DNA of 64,000 bases from contig JALIGW010000033.1 in assembly GCA_023053685.1 (NCBI GenBank), positions 161,501-225,500 on the forward strand. Direction: 5' to 3'. Under the pieces are notes generated by a model. The model was given only the letters and a program-made list of their open reading frames with translations, had not been told where the DNA came from and made no database searches. Shown piece by piece: positions 58,278-64,000 of this stretch; positions within the stretch are counted from its first letter, which is position 1; each line of letters starts with the position of its first letter. This DNA comes from Diadophis punctatus similis. Taxonomy: Eukaryota; Chordata; Lepidosauria; Squamata; Dipsadidae. The position numbers and the translations under genes are program-made.

Positions 58278-58405
58278 GAGCATGGTGGTTCTCATGGTTA
58301 GGATGATGGGTTGGAGGTTAGCAAGCCTGCATTCGAGACCCGAGATCTGTTGTGGGGCAGGATGAGCTCTCTTCCTTCACTCTAGCTCCTACCAGGACAT
58401 GAAAG
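58278..58405 (+). mobile_element. Worn tRNA-derived SINE
   Basis: Box-A-like tggttctcatggttaggatg and box-B-like gcattcgagacccgag are correctly spaced. They are followed by gatgagctctcttccttcac and tagctcctaccagg, as in a second tRNA-SINE family of squamates. Divergence is high. Confidence 0.5.
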
Positions 58406-60291
58406 GATCCCCAAACTGTGGGTGTCCCATGGGCAACAGTGATATCACCAGCTAATCCTTTCAACCCCAAAGCGCTTTGGTGCTTCTGGCATGAATGCAA
58501 AAAGTCCAGGAGAATCTCCAAGTCAGGAACCAGCTCCTTTAAGGGAAGCACAACCCTGTCAAGAACAATTATTAGGACTGATTTTACTAAGCTGCTAGTC
58601 CCAATGACTAGCAACTTTGACCTGATGGGATTTATTCAGCTTGTTTAACCCAATCCAGATCCTCAAGTCTCTAGGCAACAATCAGGGCTTCTTGAATTAT
58701 TAACTTCATCTTTTCCCTATAGTACAGATACCCTTAGTACAGATACTCCATTTCATTCTTTGCTGAACAAATCACAAAGCCTTCACATTATTTTTCTATA
58801 GCAAGTTGATTAACACCTTGTTTTAATCTGTCTCCTCTCTGGTTCTTTCCATCCCTGAATCCCCCAGTGTTCATGTACAACAGTGAGGGGAGCACAGGGA
58901 AATCTTATTCCAGCTGTATTGCTTGCTCCACTACTGTAAGGACCCCCTCAGTGGCATTTCTTCACTAATCTTCCATTTCTTGCATTTAATCACACAGGCA
59001 CATCTGTGGGCTTTAGCAGAGTCAGCGAAGCAGGTAGCAGCAGGTGTAAGAAGCTGCTGAGTCTGGTTTACACCATGGAAACAGAGAATGAAGTTAGATG
59101 GGAAAGGGGGGAGGAATAGAAAAATGGCAGAAGTTGGTAGACCACTGTAAAAGACAGAGGAAGGTCTGTGCTTTGGGAATTAAACCCTGCCATTACTTTC
59201 ATTCCTAAATCCTTATGAAGTTTCATACCAATATGCAAGTGTTCTCATTGCAGTGGATTTCGCAATGTTGAAAATACAAGAATTCCTCGCTCCCACTGAA
59301 ACTTCATGAAGCCCTAGTTGTTCATATTAAACTTGGATTTGCAATTTTTTTCTGTACCACAGCTGAAACAGAAGTAAATTGGCTTATGTGCCCAATATTG
59401 TCAATGACAATATACATAAGTATATTATCCCAATCTAAGAGTGGTGTTGGAAACCTTTGTGAAAAATTCATTGGCCTCAGGTTTACATGAACATCCAGGG
59501 ATTTTAGATAGGCCTGCTGACTTCTCCTTCAGGTACAATAACCAAATAACTTTGAAAAAAAGGCATGTGTAAATAGCTTGTTGGATTCCACCCCCACCTC
59601 TATCCTTTGTACAATTCTTTATCTCTGAATTCTGAAATCATATTTTGACAATAAAAATTAATTAGGACCACAATATCTTATATTATTTAAATCTAGAAGC
59701 ATTCAATAAAGTGGGATTTATTTCTGTTAAATGCATAGGCTTCCAATATAGAGTCCTGCTGTATGTTAAATGTTTACACGTGAACTACCCATCATGAAAT
59801 TATCGTAATATAAATGGCATTTGGAATGCTATAATATTACCCATTTCAATAGTGTGCAAATCCTCCCATTGATAACACAACTATCTGCCACTTTTTCCCA
59901 GTTCTATTCTTTATCCAATTTCTGCAGTGTTTGTTCATTCAGCATATTTTTTTTCTTGATTATTTCTACCCTGTATATAATAAAGCATCTCAAGGCTGCA
60001 CTGCCAAGCAGAATTGGCCTCACAATGACATTATTGACAGCTACTGAAAGGAAATGAAAAGAAATGCAGTTAAATTAATATTTTTGCAAATAATATCAAA
60101 TCATGAATGGAATACTAAAAGATTTTAATACACCACTACTGCAAATATTATTTTAAAAATATCATTTTAAATTAATCTTTTAATAAGGATATGGCTGAAG
60201 TTTCATTTGTACGTGCACATTTCTTTACAATTACAGACTTAAAATTGCCTCCCGACAATTTTGACACTTGTTATTTTAAGTATGGTAGTAA
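58406..60291. other. Single-copy DNA, nothing recognised
   Basis: About 1.9 kb without recognised elements or exons. Confidence 0.5.
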
Positions 60292-60528
60292 CAGCAATAG
60301 CACTTAGACTTATATACCACTTTACAGTGCTTTACAGCCTCCTCTAAGTGGTTTACAGAATCAGCATATTGCCCCAAACAATCTGGGTCCTCATTTTACT
60401 GACCTCAGAAGGATGGAAGGCCAAGTCAACCTTGAGCCGGTGAGATTTGAACTGCCGAACTGCTGGCAACAGGCAGTCAGCAGAAGAAACCTGCAGTACT
60501 GCATTTTAACCACTGCGCCACCACGGCT
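60292..60528 (-). mobile_element. tRNA-derived squamate SINE, antisense
   Basis: It runs from agcaatagcacttagactta to ccactgcgccaccacggctct, a complete body on the minus strand. Box A (ttaaccactgcgcca) and a worn box B (gagatttgaactgcc) are visible. A short insertion is present near 60470. Confidence 0.9.
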
Positions 60529-60727
60529 CTTGTGATTGGTAACCAGTCATGATGGTCTAGAAACTAGTCAAGTAGAACCAAATACTCTAAGGAACATGAG
60601 GCGTGATGGATGAGATAATGGTCATAAAGCATTTAGTGGACCTAAAACTGCATTTAAATTATTTCAGATTTTGCTTTAATTTGATTGATAAGGTAAGCAG
60701 GAAAAAGAATGTGCCATCAGTCTACAC

Positions 60728-60781
60728 CAGGGCCGTCACGTCACGTGATACCGCTGTGAAGATGCGAGTTTGACACTCCTG
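60728..60781. mobile_element. 54-bp micro-MITE (hAT type)
   Basis: Ends cagggccgtcac and (complemented) caggagtgtcaaactc; exact 8-bp target duplication gtctacac at 60720-60727 and 60782-60789. The interior is only about 25 bp and includes cacgtcacgtgat. Confidence 0.85.
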
Positions 60782-60789
60782 GTCTACAC

Positions 60790-61599
60790 TGTGTCATATT
60801 GCTTCAGCATAGCACTTAATTTGAAATATTTAGAACTGTGGCACTTCTATGGTATTTGGGCTGCTTACTATGTTACCAAATGTCTGTCCAGGTGGTACAT
60901 CCATGCAGAACCTGTGTACAGCATGACGACCTGTGCCAACAAAACTTATAGACACTGTATTCCTATAATATTAGTTCCTTAGAACTTTTGCAAAGATTGG
61001 ATAAATGTATTTAGCCCATTTTTTTCCCATGTGAAGGTAAAATTTTCCAGATGTTCTGACTGAACATTCAATATGGAAATGATACTTTTGGATGGAGATT
61101 GCCTACAGTCATATGAGTCAAAAACCTCCCAAGAACACATAACAATCTTTTTTGAAACAATCCAAGCATGATAAGTTCAACATTCTTCAGAAATAGATAT
61201 ATTTCAATGTTATGATACTTAAAACAACTATACAATAACTTCTTTAAATCTGGCTTTCCTTACTAAAATTTAACTGACCATATTGAGAATATCTATCTAA
61301 TAGGAAACCACCAGAGGGCATGACCAAATCATGTATGCTAATATACAGGTAGTTTAAAATTTATTGTATCTCCAGCACAGAAAGGTTGATAACTGCCCTT
61401 TTAAACATTTATTGAGGAATCCAATAGGAACCCCCCCCCCAATGAATTCACTTCATCTTAAGATCATAAGAAACATATTCAATATTTTAAAAATGTGGAG
61501 CCATTGACATTAGAATTGGAGCATCCAATTTATTCTAAATCTCTTGTAAATTGTCAAAATCTTCGTAAAAACGTGAGTTATAAATAAAACAGAGTAGTT
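60790..61599. other. Single-copy DNA with one CTCF-like site
   Basis: The word ccaccagagggca (61308-61320) matches the CTCF core. No gene was recognised. A C run lies at 61431-61440. Confidence 0.4.
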
Positions 61600-62189
61600 A
61601 GTTTTGCTTTTGAAAAACCAAAATCATAGGAATTCCTGAGGCAATGAGTGCATCAAATCTAAATCAATATCATAACAAATACTTTAACTGAAATAATGCT
61701 TTTCAGCAGTTTGGGATATATTATTTTTGTAACTTCACAAAGTCATAAGGATAAATTTAAAAAAAAATGCTTTTAATTCAATTTTTAGCTCAAATTTTCC
61801 ACAAACCACTTTTATCCAATATTTTTAGGTAAGAATTATTCCAAAGGTAAATTTCTGGTGAAAATAAGAATCAGATTATAGTTTCTTTCTATATAACTTC
61901 TAAATATATGAAGCTGCCTTTAATGTTAGGAATGCAACTAAACTCTGAATATAATTAGAACCAAGATTGCCAAGATTTCAAAAGTGCCCAAAAATTATTC
62001 TCTAGATGTGCCCATGGCGGTGCATATTTAGTCTCCTTTTCATTCCAAAACAACCCCAAAGTTAATATGTATGCCCAATGGTACAATTGAAAGTATGGGA
62101 AAGTAAAGCTCCCCCATATTCATATGGGAGTCACAGTTTAGAGAAAGAGAACCTTGGAGCCTGATCATTCCATTAAACTGTAATCATCT
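61600..62189 (-). mobile_element. Decayed L1 ORF2 fragment, part 1
   Basis: Minus-strand translation of about 61960-62120 gives GSFTFPYFQLYHWAYIL and EKETKYAPPWAHLENNFW. These resemble the GG...P....YY.A segment that follows the L1 reverse transcriptase. Stops are frequent. The continuation lies beyond the L2 insertion. Confidence 0.45.
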
Positions 62190-62384
62190 ACTTTATTTAT
62201 TTATTTATTTATTTATTAAAATTTCTATGCCGCCCAACTCCCGGGGGACTCTGGGCGGCTCACAGCAGATATAGAAACACATAAAAAAAACAATTTTTAA
62301 AAGGAGCCATATTAAAATACTATCCATTAAAAAACTTTCATTCATACCCTGCCTGCCGGAAGAGCCAAGTTTTTATTGCTTTAC
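62190..62384 (-). mobile_element. L2-type LINE 3' end, antisense
   Basis: A TTTA tail (62193-62218) is followed by atgccgcccaactcccgggg and ccggaagagccaagttttta. The copy is very short, and it seems to be inserted in an older L1. Confidence 0.8.
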
Positions 62385-62600
62385 TTGTCAATTTGTCTAA
62401 ATTACTGTATCTTAATGGAATAAATGTCCCTCCTCCAATGTAAACCAACTGTGATGATATATTTATTTTCACAATATTTATTTCACCCGATAAACTCATG
62501 GGTATTTTTTCCATCCATCTATGAATATCATGATTATTCTGTATTTGAAATTTTAAATATTCACTTCTAGTAACATACATTTTTTGAGAATAATCCCCTC
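62385..62600 (-). mobile_element. Decayed L1 ORF2 fragment, part 2
   Basis: The minus strand reads SLSGEINIVKINISSQLVY and LRYSNLDKL, like the LGRI..KM..LP.L.Y and LDK motifs of L1 ORF2. The match may extend toward 62960 but is unclear. Confidence 0.45.
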
Positions 62601-63162
62601 ATTTATTTCCAAAATGTTGTTGCTTGCCTGGAGAGCTTCAAGGTATTTCCCAGAGTAGTTTTTCTATGGAGTTCTATCACAACTTTAGCTTGGTCAAAAA
62701 TAAGACTGAGATTTCAACAAAAGATGCTGCTTCAATTTCAATTGAATGAACTTCTTTAGGAGAAAACAGTTTACAAAACATTTTTCCATAATGATCACCA
62801 AGGCTGCTTGTCTTGCTCTATAAGGAAAATTTAAAAAACTTTAGATTGCCTTGCATTAAAAGCCTTGGATCTGAATGAGCTCATCTTGACTTTCTGTCTA
62901 TCTTTTAAAGACATTTTCTTCATGAGATTCAAGCATCATTTCCTTAAGCTTTTTTCTACCTTGAATCTTTTTTTGTTTAAGTGCACTGACTTTAACTAAA
63001 AGCTTTCTGCTCAGAGACTTATTTTATATAACAAATCAGTCAAAATCTAATTCTTCTCTTGGCTTGATTCTAGATCAGCGTTCTGAAGATAGTGTCATTG
63101 TCTATAAATATCTCAGAGTATAATCAGACAGACAACCGAATCAACAGCAGAATTTTCAGAAA
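62601..63162. other. AT-rich DNA, possibly more decayed L1
   Basis: No gene was recognised. Confidence 0.35.
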
Positions 63163-63232
63163 TATTTATTTATTTGATTTATTTGAGGTTCTTCTATGCC
63201 ACCCTACTCCCTCAGGACTCAGGGCAGCGTAA
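63163..63232 (-). mobile_element. Short L2 3' UTR fragment, antisense
   Basis: The block atgccaccctactccctcag with gactcagggcagcgtaa follows a TTTA-like tail, matching the L2 3' UTR landmark. Confidence 0.65.
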
Positions 63233-63535
63233 ATAGCTGCTATTTGGTAAATTCCATGCAGTCGTAGCATCCTGTAGTCACATGATTGCCATTCATAACC
63301 TCCTGCTGGCTTCCCCATTGCCTTTGCTTACTGTATCAGAAGCCAGCAGTAATCCGGCAATCACATGACCATGAATGTCATAATTGCGAGCCAGTTTCCA
63401 TGAGTTCAAACTGTGATCAAATGATTGTGGGGATGCTATGACAGCCACAACTACAACAACCATCATTGTTCCGTGACATCATAACTTTGAACGATTGCTG
63501 AACAAATGGTCATTCAAGAGTGATACCTGTACCTC
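63233..63535. mobile_element. Partial TA-type MITE
   Basis: Words agtcacatgattgccattca, ttccccattgcctttgctt and acatcataactttgaacgat follow the order of the 37514 element. It ends with the terminus gatacctgta. The left end is lost. Confidence 0.65.
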
Positions 63536-64000
63536 AAATCTCAGGAAAAATAAAAAAAAATGACTTAGCTCTTTGCTTGCTTCAGGCTTGCAATAGCATT
63601 CACCCTCATCAACATTAAAAAAAAATTTTTTTAACTTTTTTCGTTGTCATAAGAATTTTCTACTTACAAAGAAATCTGCTGTTTTATCTATGATGATGAC
63701 TAGACTCAGTAAGTTTTAGATTTTATATTTTTTAAAAAATGTAGGACTGATAATTATTTCCTTCTTCACCTCAATGTTCTCAGAACTATTTCTGAGTTTA
63801 ATCAGTCTTAACCAAAGATCTAATTTGAACATTATTGTCTACTACACTTATTGACATTATTGGGATTGCGACCCATAGAGATTTCATGACTTCCAGTAAT
63901 TTCACTCCCAAATCTTTTCTCTCTTTTATTTTTTTTTTTGCAGGGGCGGCATGCGGGAAGGGAGGGTAGCATCATCTAATGCATCTCAAAACTTTAGAGA
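63536..64000. other. AT-rich single-copy DNA, nothing recognised
   Basis: A and T runs near 63615-63640 and 63930. No gene was recognised. Confidence 0.45.

Overview
This is eukaryotic nuclear DNA with no recognisable host protein-coding gene, rRNA or tRNA gene. It reads as a gene-poor intergenic or deep intronic stretch of a squamate reptile genome, most probably an advanced snake. The repeat community is the evidence. It has a near full-length BovB (RTE) LINE. It has many tRNA-derived SINEs of the squamate type, with a box A reading TGGCGCAGTGGTTA and a conserved 3' half. It has CR1, L2 and L1 LINEs, a Ty3/gypsy remnant, dense microsatellites, and many short hAT-type MITEs with 8-bp target duplications. 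Assignment to snakes rather than lizards is inference.

Layout: 1-9.6 kb is AT-rich single-copy DNA with a BovB 5' fragment, a hAT palindrome, SINEs, an L2 copy with a long AATTT tail set inside a C-rich minisatellite, and mariner-type elements. 9.6-15.4 kb holds a CR1 split by a 312-bp palindromic MITE, a hAT deletion derivative that keeps a transposase C-terminus, and three more MITEs. 15.4-24.8 kb is mostly single-copy with large microsatellites, a 5'-truncated L1 with a 19-bp target duplication, and stretches that look like conserved non-coding DNA. 24.8-31.5 kb has a hAT element, a CR1 and an L2 with tetranucleotide tails, a MITE and a possible LTR. 31.5-40.5 kb is single-copy apart from a 5'-truncated gypsy element (LTR, polypurine tract, integrase) interrupted by a SINE. 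40.5-43.9 kb is the BovB, itself interrupted by a MITE. 44-58 kb is another cluster of nested MITEs, SINEs and LINE ends. 58-64 kb is AT-rich with a decayed L1, an L2 tail and small transposon relics.

No genes work together here. The main observation is that one group of GC-rich hAT MITEs repeatedly carries a YY1-like motif (CCGCCATNTT) next to NRF1-like palindromes (GCGCATGCGC). Three copies also carry a good 5' splice-donor consensus (GAG/GTAAG) near one end. On sequence grounds they resemble portable first-exon or promoter modules. This is an inference that expression or chromatin data could test. Insertion hallmarks (target duplications, nested order) were read directly from the sequence; family names rest on motif recognition without database searches.
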